Part shown: piece after piece, positions 15,432 through 24,479 of the stretch | How the letters are laid out: each line of letters opens with the position of its first letter | How positions within the stretch are numbered: the first letter of the stretch is position 1 | NCBI GenBank assembly: GCA_965229355.1 | Contig: OZ245869.1 | Span: 2,604,001-2,668,000 of the forward strand | From: GCA-2737725 sp965229355 | Lineage (GTDB): Bacteria > Pseudomonadota > Alphaproteobacteria > Rhodospirillales > Rhodospirillaceae | DNA: 64,000 nucleotides | Reading direction: 5' to 3' | Position numbers and translations under genes: made by a program | The notes under the pieces: model-generated | Told to the model about the DNA's origin: nothing | Databases searched by the model: none | What the model saw: only the letters and a program-made list of their open reading frames with translations

Positions 15432-17447
15432 TTACGCCCAGAGCCCACCGCGATCAGCCCCTGATCCAAAAGTAGAGGGGCCGGTCGTGGTGGGGTCGGG
15501 GAAGCGCTTCACCACTTGGAACGATAAGCCGCCCACCAATCCCATCGCGGCGTTACTATTTGCAAATAATCCCGCCAAATCGCGGCGCATGTTTTCGGGC
15601 AATGGGTCTTTGGTGCGGATCATCATGTCGAAGGCGCGGCTGGCTTTGTGGAACATGCCGTCCAACTGAAGTTCGCCTAATCGCGAAAGGTCAAGGTTCA
15701 CCAAAAACCGCGTGCCTTTGCCTTTGCCGTTTTTCTTTTTATCATCGGCGTCGTCATTATCACCTTCGCGGCGCACAATCAGCGCAACGCGGTCAATTTG
15801 GCCGCTGTTGTTCCAGGGCATCGGCAATGTACGCCACTCAGAACCTGTGTCAGCGGTGCGCGCCGCCATCTCACGCACTTCGCCGGAAATCTGCGCCGCC
15901 AATTGCGCACCGCGTGGGCCTGAGCGTTCAAGCCCGCGTAAGGCGCTATCGCCGGGCCATTGTTTTGAATCACCCGTGCGCATGGCTTGCACAAAGGCCA
16001 TGGCGGCTAAAGCGGTGCGTGGGCCGCCGTCTGGTAAAGCAGCGGCCAGTTGTGATGCTGCTTGCGGATCAACGCGCTGAAGCAGTTGCACAGCCTCTGA
16101 TAACGAACCCCAACCCATGGCTGGCGTTGAAAGTGGCATCCCTGCAGGTGAAGGCGATGGTGCTGCCAATGTAATGCCGCCAGTTTGCGGCGTGCCGGGT
16201 GCCACATCAGCGCGCGGGCCTTGCGTGGTCATGACTTCAAAAGTGATGGTCGACCCCACAGGTACATTGGCACGCACGTTTAATTGCAGTTCACCGCCTT
16301 GCGTCTGCACCACAACAGCGCCGTTGTTGGGCGTAGCGATCACTTGCCCGGTCATGCGCACAATCACCGGTGTACCTTCAACACCTTTCGGTGGCGTTGG
16401 CGTAATTTGCGTTGGGCTTTGCGGTGAGGTGAGTTTCAAACCTTGCGGTTCAGTGTTTTGTAACGGCACCGAGATCAGCGGAGCGGTGATGGGTCTTGCT
16501 TGTGTATTCGGTTGCGCAGGTGATGTGCCAGCGGGTGTCGCAATGGGAGTTGTTTGTATTGCGCCTGGCTGCGTTGGTGTTTTGATGTGTTGTGCAGTTG
16601 TGCCCGCTGCTGCATTCGGTGCTGCATTAGGGTTTGCAGTGGCGGCGTTCAACGCTTGCGCCACTTGCGGTGTAATCGGACCCGTCTGTGAGGAAAGAGT
16701 GGGTATGGGAAGTGCGGCCGTGAGTGGTGCTGCCGCACCGGGCGCGCCCGTTTGCACGCTGATAACGCGCACGCCTAAATCTGTGCCCGGCTGAAATACC
16801 TGCGACAAAGTTTGCTGTAGCGGCGTCAGTTGCGGTGCGGCCTGTTGCAAAGGTCCTTGGGTTGCGGCTTGTACGTTCGGTGTCATGGCGCCCGTCAGCA
16901 CAAAAGCCGAGAGCGGGTTCACGGCGGCAAGCGGTGCAGGGCCAGTGGGCGTCCACGCTTGGCCGGGTTGCAACGGAACAGCCTGTGTTGGGTTCGGGAT
17001 GCTAACGGGTTTGTCTGGCAGTGGTGCGGCGGCGGTTTGAGCAGCAGCATCGCGCGCATTTTGCGCTAACACTTGTTGTGCGGGTTGGCCATCAATGGTG
17101 ACAATGCGGGCGGTGACTTGATTGGATGAATTGCGCAGAATTTCCAACGCGACTTTCGCACCGTCATCTAACGGCACAGGTGTTTTTACCGTCACATCAC
17201 CAGCAGGCGTACGCAGCGTTATCGTCTGGCGCGCGTCTGCCTGTTCAGGCGTTTCAGTATCGGTGGGCTGTGGCGTGGGTTGCGGTGTCTGCTGTTGGTT
17301 TGCTGTCAGCACAACGGTTTCTAACGTCGCGCCCGGCGGCAGTTGCAGAATTTGCTGTGGGGCTTGCTGAACCACGACCACAGGGCCGCTGGCAGCCGCA
17401 GCAGGTGCCGGTGTGGCAGGCGCTGCGGTGGGCGGGATGGTGGTCAT
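15432..17447 (-). CDS. FliK-like flagellar protein (second hook-length-control-type gene)
   Basis: A 671-residue protein. About 480 residues are low-complexity Pro/Ala/Thr/Gln, with several predicted beta segments (TLETVVLTANQQ, QTITLRTPAGDVTVK, GAVVVQTQGGELQLNVRANVP). A folded C-terminal part (about 535-650) contains FLVNLDLSRLGELQLDGMF, resembling the FliK C-terminal core (Leu-rich strand with LG-x-hydrophobic). It is last in the flhA-flhF-flhG run. The classical FliK is elsewhere, at 34797-36656, so this may be a paralogue or an unrelated secreted flagellar protein. Proteins of this kind are exported through the flagellar gate; the role is inferred from context. Confidence 0.6.
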   Translation of the reverse strand: MTTIPPTAAPATPAPAAAASGPVVVVQQAPQQILQLPPGATLETVVLTANQQQTPQPTPQPTDTETPEQADARQTITLRTPAGDVTVKTPVPLDDGAKVALEILRNSSNQVTARIVTIDGQPAQQVLAQNARDAAAQTAAAPLPDKPVSIPNPTQAVPLQPGQAWTPTGPAPLAAVNPLSAFVLTGAMTPNVQAATQGPLQQAAPQLTPLQQTLSQVFQPGTDLGVRVISVQTGAPGAAAPLTAALPIPTLSSQTGPITPQVAQALNAATANPNAAPNAAAGTTAQHIKTPTQPGAIQTTPIATPAGTSPAQPNTQARPITAPLISVPLQNTEPQGLKLTSPQSPTQITPTPPKGVEGTPVIVRMTGQVIATPNNGAVVVQTQGGELQLNVRANVPVGSTITFEVMTTQGPRADVAPGTPQTGGITLAAPSPSPAGMPLSTPAMGWGSLSEAVQLLQRVDPQAASQLAAALPDGGPRTALAAMAFVQAMRTGDSKQWPGDSALRGLERSGPRGAQLAAQISGEVREMAARTADTGSEWRTLPMPWNNSGQIDRVALIVRREGDNDDADDKKKNGKGKGTRFLVNLDLSRLGELQLDGMFHKASRAFDMMIRTKDPLPENMRRDLAGLFANSNAAMGLVGGLSFQVVKRFPDPTTTGPSTFGSGADRGGLWA

Positions 17448-17462
17448 GTGTGCAGTGGTTGA

Positions 17463-18272
17463 TTAGCCCGTAACCAAACGATCAGCGATAGCTTCCACAT
17501 CCACAGCGGCTTCCGATGACGGTGAGCGCACTAGGATGGGCGTTTGATTGCGGATACTTTCGCGCACGCGGGCATCACGGCGGACAATACCAGCCAGCGG
17601 CGGCGAGATTTTCAAGAACCCCTGACAGGCTTTGAACAGCGTTTGATAAATGCGCTCGCCCTCGCGGGTGGAGTTGGCGGCATTGACGATAATCCGAATA
17701 TCAGAGGCGGTGCGTTCCATCGTGCTGATCTTGATGAATGCATAAGCATCCGTCAGCGAGGTCGGCTCATCTGATGTGACAATCAAAATCGTATCGGCCG
17801 CTTTGGCCAACTGACGCACCGATTTTTCAACGCCTGCGCCTAAGTCGATGATGATGCGGTCGTAACGACCCGCTAAAATCGCCAAGTCTTCGCCGAGAAT
17901 CTGCAAACGCGACAACGGGATATTGGCCAAGCTGCCCGAACCCGAACGGCCCGCGATCACATCAAAGCCACCGGCATCGTATTTGATCGCCGCTTGGTTC
18001 AGCGCGACTTTGCCAGCAATGACTGCGCCTAGGTCAAACTTGGGCATGATGCCCAATTGAATGTCGACGTTGGCCAAACCCAAATCGCCATCAAACAGCA
18101 ACGTCTTCAAACCACGACGCGCAAACGCATGTGCCAGCGTGATGGAGACAAACGTTTTGCCCACGCCGCCTTTGCCCGATGCGACCGCTATAATCTGGCC
18201 GCGCTTCGCTGAGATTGCGGGGCGGGTCGGCAAACGTGGCTGCGACGGTGTTTGGTCGCTTGGGGGGCTCAT
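17463..18272 (-). CDS. flhG: Flagellar number regulator FlhG (MinD/ParA-like ATPase)
   Basis: A 269-residue P-loop ATPase of the MinD family with the deviant Walker A KGGVGKT (34-40), switch I DGDLGLANVD and Walker B-type IIIDLGAGV. Together with the GTPase FlhF it sets the number and position of flagella. The order flhA-flhF-flhG is the classic polar-flagellum arrangement. Its ATG overlaps the FlhF stop as ATGA (18269-18272), so it is translated in a coupled way. The FliK-like gene follows 15 bp downstream. Confidence 0.92.
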   Translation of the reverse strand: MSPPSDQTPSQPRLPTRPAISAKRGQIIAVASGKGGVGKTFVSITLAHAFARRGLKTLLFDGDLGLANVDIQLGIMPKFDLGAVIAGKVALNQAAIKYDAGGFDVIAGRSGSGSLANIPLSRLQILGEDLAILAGRYDRIIIDLGAGVEKSVRQLAKAADTILIVTSDEPTSLTDAYAFIKISTMERTASDIRIIVNAANSTREGERIYQTLFKACQGFLKISPPLAGIVRRDARVRESIRNQTPILVRSPSSEAAVDVEAIADRLVTG

Positions 18273-19306
18273 CGATTAAAACCTTCAGTTCGAATACTTG
18301 TCGGTCGCAAAGCGGGCTCGACCTGTTGTTGCTCTTCCGGTTGCGGTTGTAGCTCTTCTTCCGGCGGCAAAATCATGCGCGCCATCGACACCGGATTGAC
18401 CGCGCATAAACCAGTTGCGACGTGCGGATTCAAGCTCACTTCTGAGAACATCAATTGCCCAGCGCTCGCAGCAGACAAGACCGAACCCAAGCGACGGGTC
18501 ATATCCAGGCGTGTGGCCAGCAGACGTGTCGCGCCCGATGCGCCGAATGACTCGCCAATGTCAGCAGCTTCAGATGCATCACCACCGGCTGCGATCACCA
18601 AAATCGGTTCTAAGTCTGCGCTGGCAATCAGCGTTTTCAAATATTCCATATCGTGATGGCTGAACGGGTTCAGGCCCGGGCTATCAATAAAGACCAAGTC
18701 GTACTTGGGCATCATCTCGTTGACGGCTTGGCCTACCTGTTCCGGCGTGCGCACTTGGCGCAGTTCTAATTCCAGAATGCTGGTGAAGGCGGAAAGCTGT
18801 TCCACCGCACCAGCGCGAATGGTGTCGGCGGTAATGACCCCAACCGGACGGCCAGCCAAACGCGCGCGCGCGGCTAATTTTGCAGTTGCAATAGTTTTGC
18901 CCGAACCCGGCGGACCCACCAGCATGAAGGGGCGGGGTGATTTGCGTTCCGGCAAGGGCGCAAAGTCGAACTGATCTTCAAGCGCTGCGGCACAGGCCAT
19001 AGTGGGCGAGCCCACTTCAACGGCGGTCGCGGCTGTCACTAATTTTTCAACAAGGCGGGCAGGCGTGCCGTGATATTCCAGCGCTTCTCTGACCCGCTCA
19101 CCGAAGGCAGAGGTGTCGCGGCCTGACAGCGCGCGGCGGATATCGTCATCGGCGTCTTCGGGGTCTTCCAAGGCGGCGGTAATGCGCACGCCCTGTCCGT
19201 CGGAGGCGCGTTGGGTCGATACGATAACCGCATCGTCCCCCAGCTCCTCACGCACCAGACGCATGGCTTCCGCCATGGTGGCCGCATTGTACGACTTTAA
19301 GCGCAT
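18269..19306 (-). CDS. flhF: Flagellar placement GTPase FlhF (SRP-type)
   Basis: A 345-residue protein beginning MRLKSYNAATMAEAM, the typical FlhF N-terminus. The NG domain follows: P-loop GPPGSGKT (131-138), G2-like ADTIRAGAVEQL and G3 DSPG instead of the usual DTAG. It recruits the first basal-body parts to the pole. Between the N-terminus and the NG domain the linker is shorter than in Vibrio FlhF. The ATG at 19306 has GGGAA at a good distance; an ATG 4 codons earlier lacks one. It is coupled to flhG by a 4-bp overlap. Confidence 0.92.
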   Translation of the reverse strand: MRLKSYNAATMAEAMRLVREELGDDAVIVSTQRASDGQGVRITAALEDPEDADDDIRRALSGRDTSAFGERVREALEYHGTPARLVEKLVTAATAVEVGSPTMACAAALEDQFDFAPLPERKSPRPFMLVGPPGSGKTIATAKLAARARLAGRPVGVITADTIRAGAVEQLSAFTSILELELRQVRTPEQVGQAVNEMMPKYDLVFIDSPGLNPFSHHDMEYLKTLIASADLEPILVIAAGGDASEAADIGESFGASGATRLLATRLDMTRRLGSVLSAASAGQLMFSEVSLNPHVATGLCAVNPVSMARMILPPEEELQPQPEEQQQVEPALRPTSIRTEGFNR

Positions 19307-19320
19307 GCCGTTTCCCACAA

Positions 19321-19340
19321 CGCGAGAATCAAATCTCGCG
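19321..19340. repeat. Hairpin just upstream of flhF
   Basis: Perfect inverted repeat CGCGAGA/TCTCGCG with a 6-nt loop (19321-19327 and 19334-19340), 14 bp before the flhF start in the 154-bp flhA-flhF gap. It may shape flhF translation or attenuate read-through from flhA; no T tract follows. Confidence 0.45.
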
Positions 19341-19472
19341 GTCTCGTAATTCTAAAGCTCCACTCCCGGGGTCGCAATCGCCCGGATCGCAAACGAGAGA
19401 GTCTTAAACACCAGGCGGTCTTTTGATCTCTATCCCGGCGTTTTAGGCACGTTACCCCTAGATTTGGTCTCC

Positions 19473-21644
19473 TTAAATCTGGCCGACCGTTCTGATCTTG
19501 GCCTTGGGGTGGATTTCGTTTTGCGACATCACCACGGTCATCGGACGGAAGCGGTCGATGATCGAGCGCACGTATGGGCGCACGGTCGGTGAGGTCAGCA
19601 ATACTGGCGTTTCGCCCTGCATCGCAAAGCGTTCGAAGTTTTGGCGAACGGCCGAGATGAATTCCTGCAGCTTCGACGGTGCCATGGCGAGCTGGCGATC
19701 TTCGCCTGCACCCGTCAGCGATTCCGCGAACTCTTGTTCCCACTCCGGTGACAAGGTCACGATTGGGATAATGCCCGCATCGTCCACGCCCTTGTCGGAG
19801 AGTTGGCGTGACAGGCGTGAGCGAACGTGTTCGGAAATCAGCAGCACGTTGCGCGTAATCGCGCACGCTTCCGAAACGCCTTCCAAAATCGTCGGCAAGT
19901 CGCGGATCGAGATACGCTCGGAGAGGAGGTTCTGCAACACGCGCTGAATGCCAGCGACGGTAATTTGGCTCGGGACCATTTCGGCCATGAGCTTCTGGTG
20001 TTCTTTGTCCAATTCGTCGAGCAGTTTTTGCGTCTCGGCGTACGACAGCAACTCGGACATATTGTCGCGCACAACTTCGGTGAGGTGCGTGGTGATAACA
20101 GTCGGCGGATCGACGACGGTGTAGCCGCGGAACAAAGCTTCTTCGCGGTTCGACGGATCGATCCACAAGGCAGGCAATCCAAACGTCGGCTCGCGTGTGC
20201 GCTCGCCCGGCAGTGAAATTTCTTCGCCGCGCGGGTCCATAACCAGCAGCATGTTCGGACGCAAATCGCCGCGTCCTGCTTCGACTTCTTTGATGAAGAT
20301 GGCGTAGGAGTTGGCAGGCAACTGCATGTTGTCTTGAATTCGCACGGCGGGCATGACGAAGCCCATGTCGGTTGCCAATGCGCGGCGTAAGGATTTGATC
20401 TGGTCGGTCAAGCGGCGGTTGTCGTTGTTGATCAGCGACAGCAAACCGTAGCCCAACTCTAAGCGTACTTGGTCCATCTTCATGGCTTGTGAGATGGGCT
20501 CTTCTTGCACCGGCACTTCTTGCTTGGCCTTCACTTCGGCCAGTTCGTGCTCTTTGGATTCTTTTTGCTGTTGCTGGAAGCTGACGTACGCCGCAGCGCC
20601 GCCTGTGATGGCTGCCAAGAACAAGAACGGCAAAGCAGGCACGCCCGGCAGAATAGCCAGAGCAACAGCCAGGAACGAACTCATACCCAACGCTTTGGGG
20701 TACTGCGTGAACTGGCCCGAGATCGCTTTGTCGGTCGGTTCAGTCAAACCACCTTTAGAGACCATCAAACCGGCTGCGGTTGAAACGATCAGCGCCGGAA
20801 TTTGCGAGATCAAACCGTCCCCCACAGTCAGGCGGGTATACATGTTAGCTGCTTGCGAGAACGACAGGTCGTTCTGCACCATGCCGATGATCATGCCGCC
20901 GATGACGTTGATAAGGGTGATAATGATGCCGGCGATGGCGTCGCCGCGTACAAACTTCGAGGCACCGTCCATGGCGCCGAAGAAGTCGGCTTCTTTTTGC
21001 AAGTCTTCGCGGCGGACGCGGGCTTGCTTCTCGTCAATCATGCCCGCTGACAAGTCAGCGTCGATGGCCATTTGTTTGCCGGGCATAGCGTCCAAGGTGA
21101 AACGCGCGGTCACTTCAGCGATACGTGTCGAACCTTTGGTGATGACCATGAAGTTCACCAAGGTCAGAATCGCGAACACGATCACGCCGATGACGAAGTT
21201 ATCGCCCATCACGAAGCTGCCGAACGCTTCGATCACTTCACCGGCTGCGTGCGTGCCTTTGTGACCGTCGCTCAAAATCAAACGGGTCGAAGCTAAGTTC
21301 AGTGCCAAACGTAACAGGGTGGCAATCAGCAGCACGACCGGGAATGAGTTAAATTCCAGCGCGCGCTTGATGAACACCACGGTCATTAAAATCAGCACGG
21401 ACAGTGTGAGAGACATCGCCAAGGATAAATCGAGAATCCATGCCGGCAGCGGCATGATGAGCACAACCAGGATGAGCACGATGCCCATCGCGAAGCCCAA
21501 GTCGCCACGGCGCAAGCTCGCGCCTAAGCGGTCGAGTGTGCCTGAGAAAGCTTGATTCATCGCACTCGGTGCTGCAGCGCCCGTCGATGGCGCTAACTGA
21601 CCTGGTGTGCCTGCGCCAGTGTTTGTGGCGTTCGTATCGGCCAT
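19473..21644 (-). CDS. flhA: Flagellar export gate protein FlhA
   Basis: A 723-residue inner-membrane protein forming the nonameric export gate. The N-terminal half has about eight transmembrane helices and conserved FHIPEP-family segments (VLLIATLLRLALNLASTRLIL, GDNFVIGVIVFAILTLVNFMVITKG, TARFTLDAMPGKQMAID). The cytoplasmic domain (about 380-723) includes LDPSNREEA-like and RVLQNLLSERISIRDLPTILEG. The ATG at 21644 follows GAAGGGA; an upstream in-frame ATG at 21683 lacks a comparable site. A candidate CtrA box lies about 115 bp upstream. Transcribed toward flhF and flhG. Confidence 0.97.
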   Translation of the reverse strand: MADTNATNTGAGTPGQLAPSTGAAAPSAMNQAFSGTLDRLGASLRRGDLGFAMGIVLILVVLIMPLPAWILDLSLAMSLTLSVLILMTVVFIKRALEFNSFPVVLLIATLLRLALNLASTRLILSDGHKGTHAAGEVIEAFGSFVMGDNFVIGVIVFAILTLVNFMVITKGSTRIAEVTARFTLDAMPGKQMAIDADLSAGMIDEKQARVRREDLQKEADFFGAMDGASKFVRGDAIAGIIITLINVIGGMIIGMVQNDLSFSQAANMYTRLTVGDGLISQIPALIVSTAAGLMVSKGGLTEPTDKAISGQFTQYPKALGMSSFLAVALAILPGVPALPFLFLAAITGGAAAYVSFQQQQKESKEHELAEVKAKQEVPVQEEPISQAMKMDQVRLELGYGLLSLINNDNRRLTDQIKSLRRALATDMGFVMPAVRIQDNMQLPANSYAIFIKEVEAGRGDLRPNMLLVMDPRGEEISLPGERTREPTFGLPALWIDPSNREEALFRGYTVVDPPTVITTHLTEVVRDNMSELLSYAETQKLLDELDKEHQKLMAEMVPSQITVAGIQRVLQNLLSERISIRDLPTILEGVSEACAITRNVLLISEHVRSRLSRQLSDKGVDDAGIIPIVTLSPEWEQEFAESLTGAGEDRQLAMAPSKLQEFISAVRQNFERFAMQGETPVLLTSPTVRPYVRSIIDRFRPMTVVMSQNEIHPKAKIRTVGQI

Positions 21645-21757
21645 CGTTATCCCTTCGGTTTTTTGCGGACGTGCACGCCGCAAAAGCTTTCGACGCCCAG
21701 CCTCAGCATTCTTGCTCGGGTAGGGCTCCTCTCCGGGTGCAGATTGGCCTTGAGGGG

Positions 21758-21773
21758 GTTAACAATGCGTTGA
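21758..21773 (-). promoter_or_regulatory. Candidate CtrA box upstream of flhA
   Basis: On the flhA strand it reads TCAA-CGCATTG-TTAAC, one mismatch from the CtrA consensus TTAA-N7-TTAAC. A second TCAA-N7-TTAA lies at 21892-21906 on the plus strand. Binding is inferred. Confidence 0.45.
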
Positions 21774-22150
21774 GATGGGCAAATTTTGCCTGGCGGGGCG
21801 ACGGGCTAAAAATCTCTATAATATCAATATGTTAAGTTGAGGTTTCGGGGCCTCATGTGGCTTTGGGGCCACGCCTGATCCGTTAACGTCTTCAACTCTT
21901 CATTAAATCCTGCGCTAACGGTGGCGAGTCCCTTTTAGGGGCAAACCGAGGGTGCATTTCGGCTTTGCGGTGGGGGCTGTTTTGGGCGTGTTTTCAAATT
22001 GTGTGAGTTACGGGTACCGTTCTCCACGCAATTCTTTTTCACGCAATTCTGGAAGCCCCACCGGTTTTCCCTGTTATTTGCCTGCAAATATCAGGGCAAA
22101 ATTATCACACCAAAAACGTTCTCCACATTTTCGATCAAGCATGTTCGTGC

Positions 22151-22170
22151 ATTGTTTCACGTGAAACAAT
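22151..22170. promoter_or_regulatory. parS: parS centromere site (ParB binding)
   Basis: TGTTTCACGTGAAACA at 22153-22168 is an exact match to the bacterial parS consensus, and the symmetry extends to 20 bp (ATTGTTTCAC/GTGAAACAAT). ParB loads and spreads here to partition the replicated origin, in Alphaproteobacteria often with MipZ. parS sites cluster near oriC. It sits in the intergenic gap 41 bp past the flbD stop, not within a gene. No other full match was seen in the window. Confidence 0.88.
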
Positions 22171-22211
22171 TTGCAGGTGAGCTCCTGGACAGAAAAATTG
22201 AAAGAGAAAAA

Positions 22212-23528
22212 TTAAGCGGCTTCGCCAGCGCCGGGCGGCGGGACACTCAAACCTTCTTGAACGTAGGTGTTGAGTTTGTTGCGCAGGGTACGAATTGAAA
22301 TACCCAAAATTTTGGCGGCATGTGTGCGATTGCCAAGGGTGTGCTTGAGCGTGTCGATAATCAGATCGCGTTCCACATCGGCAACGGTACGGCCAACCAT
22401 ACTGCCGCCGCTTGCCGCATCGGCCATTTCCTGGCCTTCAATCATAATAGCTTCGCCGCCAATCTCGTTGCCGTTCGCTAACAACACGGCGCGGTGCATT
22501 GTGTTCTCAAGCTCACGAACGTTGCCTGGCCAACGATGGGCGCGCAGCACAGAAACGGCTTCGGCTGTCACGGGGCGCACAGGCACGGCGTTTTCTTCGG
22601 CGCACTTTTCAGCAAAGTGTTTCGCCAGCAGTTCAATGTCCTGCGGGCGATCACGCAGCGCCGGCATCACAACTTTCACAACATTCAAACGGAAATAAAG
22701 GTCTTCGCGGAACTGACCCTTTTTAACCGTCTCTTCCATGTTGCGGTTGGATGTGGCGATGATGCGCACATCAACTTTAACTGGCGTGTTCGAGCCAATG
22801 CGGACGACTTCTTTTTCCTGAAGGACGCGCAGCAGCTTGGCTTGCAGCTTCAAATCCATTTCGGAAATTTCGTCCAGCAGCAAGGTGCCGCCATTCGCTT
22901 CTTCAAATTTGCCGATGCGGCGTGCAATGGCCCCGGTGAAAGCGCCTTTCTCGTGGCCGAACAATTCTGATTCCAAGAGTTCGCCCGGAATGGCGGCGCA
23001 GTTCACAGCCACAAACGCTTTGTCTTTGCGCGGGCTGTTACGATGCAGGAAACGCGCGATCAATTCTTTACCGGTGCCGGACTCGCCCGTGACCAAGATC
23101 GAGGCATGGCTGCCCGCGACACGTTTGGCCATTTGCACCACGCGGTCCATCGCCGGATCGCGGTAGATCATGGTATCGTTATCAGCCGAGACCGCTTCCA
23201 GAACGGCCGCAATCATGTCTGCGTTTGGCGGCAGAGGAAGGTATTCTTTGGCGCCAGCCTTAATGGCGGCGACGGCCACTTTTGCGTCTGTCTCGATACC
23301 GCAGGCAACCACCGGCGCATTTAAGCGCTCGCTCGTCATAGAGTGGACGAGTTCGGCGATGTCCAGGGTGACATCGATCATCACCAGATCAACGCCTTGG
23401 CCGCTGCGGATAATCTCTAAGCCTTGCGGAATGGAATCAGCTTGCAGCACCTTCGCGCCGCGTTGAACGGCAATGCGGCTGGCGGCGCCAATTTGTCCCT
23501 GAAGCGTTCCGATAATCAATAACCGCAT
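22212..23528 (-). CDS. flbD: Flagellar sigma-54-dependent regulator FlbD
   Basis: A 438-residue enhancer-binding protein. The N-terminal receiver-like domain (1-115) is degenerate: the DVTLD segment is kept but the acidic pocket and the usual Lys are lost (YLPLPP), as in Caulobacter FlbD, so classical phosphorylation is unlikely. The AAA+ domain (about 125-360) has Walker A GESGTGKE and GAFTGA, the loop that contacts sigma-54. The C-terminus is a Fis-type helix-turn-helix (RTHAAKILGISIRTLRNKL). It probably activates the -24/-12 promoters seen before fliK and flagellin genes. It is last in the fliF-fliG-fliH-fliN-motA run. Confidence 0.93.
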   Translation of the reverse strand: MRLLIIGTLQGQIGAASRIAVQRGAKVLQADSIPQGLEIIRSGQGVDLVMIDVTLDIAELVHSMTSERLNAPVVACGIETDAKVAVAAIKAGAKEYLPLPPNADMIAAVLEAVSADNDTMIYRDPAMDRVVQMAKRVAGSHASILVTGESGTGKELIARFLHRNSPRKDKAFVAVNCAAIPGELLESELFGHEKGAFTGAIARRIGKFEEANGGTLLLDEISEMDLKLQAKLLRVLQEKEVVRIGSNTPVKVDVRIIATSNRNMEETVKKGQFREDLYFRLNVVKVVMPALRDRPQDIELLAKHFAEKCAEENAVPVRPVTAEAVSVLRAHRWPGNVRELENTMHRAVLLANGNEIGGEAIMIEGQEMADAASGGSMVGRTVADVERDLIIDTLKHTLGNRTHAAKILGISIRTLRNKLNTYVQEGLSVPPPGAGEAA

Positions 23529-23635
23529 CGCCGCCGTAATCCTAAATCTCTAAGGTGCCAGGTTAGACACGCGCTCTTAATATATAAGTGCTCTATATAT
23601 AATGTTATCGGGCGTGAAGGCCACCCCGTCAACGC

Positions 23636-24466
23636 CTACGGTGTTGGGGAATGGTCGACGTATTGCACTTTGGCGTCGGCAGGAAGCATGCTGTTCAGCA
23701 GAATTTCCAGGCGGCGCACGTTTTCCTTGCGGGCCACACCCAGAATGCCAGCCATATAGATATGCTGCATCAAGCTTTCTTCGGCTGCATTGCGTTCTAA
23801 TTTTGTCGCCAAAGGGTTGAGAATGATGTTCGCCAAGGCCGCGCCGTAGAAGGTGGTCAGCAGGGCAATGGCCATGCTGGGGCCGATGACCTTGGGGTCG
23901 GTCAGGTTGCCCAACATTTGGACCAAGCCAATCAGCGTGCCGATCAGGCCCATGGCGGGGGCGAGCTCGGCGGCTTTGCGGAGCACGGATGATGCGCGTG
24001 CGATCCGCTCCCCGGAGGCCGCGATGTCTTCGCGCAAGATTTCTGCAATTTCTTTTTCACCGACGCCGTCAATCAACAACTTCAAGCCGCGATGTAAAAA
24101 GGGCTCGCGTGAAAAGCGGGCCAGGGGCTGACCTTGCAGTTTCAAAACGCTGTTGCGCTTACAGTAATCCGCCAATTCCAGCATCGTGTAAGCGGAATCT
24201 TGGAAATCGCGTTCACGGCTGATCACCGTTTCACGCAAGGCTTCTGCCGTTTTGCGAATATCGCTGAGGCTGAAGCAAATTGTTGTGACGGCAATGGTGC
24301 CGCCGATCACGATCAGGATCGACGGTAGGTCAACAAACGCCGAGGCGCTACCGCCTAAACCAATCGCAAGTGCAATAAACAGCGCCGCCGCCGCCAAACC
24401 AAAAATGGTGGCGTTGTCGTACTTATTGCGGCGTACAATTGCCGTAATGTCGGCTTGCTCGGCCAT
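23636..24466 (-). CDS. motA: MotA/PomA-type flagellar stator or MotA-like protein
   Basis: A 276-residue membrane protein with four predicted helices (FGLAAAALFIALAIGL, PSILIVIGGTIAVTTIC, APAMGLIGTLIGLVQML, IALLTTFYGAALANIIL) and a large cytoplasmic loop, the MotA/PomA plan. The AELAPAMGLIGT segment holds the conserved Pro of the stator. No motB is adjacent or anywhere in the window. The start is uncertain: ATG at 24466 is used; a TTG three codons earlier also works. It lies between fliN and flbD, so it is expressed with the switch complex. Confidence 0.85.
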   Translation of the reverse strand: MAEQADITAIVRRNKYDNATIFGLAAAALFIALAIGLGGSASAFVDLPSILIVIGGTIAVTTICFSLSDIRKTAEALRETVISRERDFQDSAYTMLELADYCKRNSVLKLQGQPLARFSREPFLHRGLKLLIDGVGEKEIAEILREDIAASGERIARASSVLRKAAELAPAMGLIGTLIGLVQMLGNLTDPKVIGPSMAIALLTTFYGAALANIILNPLATKLERNAAEESLMQHIYMAGILGVARKENVRRLEILLNSMLPADAKVQYVDHSPTP

Positions 24467-24479
24467 CTGACTCAATATG

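Larger units (their letters stand above)
21645..22211. other. Intergenic region between flhA and flbD carrying parS
   Basis: A 567-bp gap with no credible gene; short open frames on the plus strand lack ribosome sites and one runs into flbD antisense. It holds candidate CtrA boxes and AT-rich DNA upstream of flhA (TATAAT on the plus strand near 21820) and the parS site near flbD. Confidence 0.6.

Noticed and set aside
21952..22298. Plus-strand open frames of 70 and 99 codons between flhA and flbD
   Set aside because: No ribosome site, one runs antisense into flbD, and they cover the parS palindrome; composition is not gene-like.
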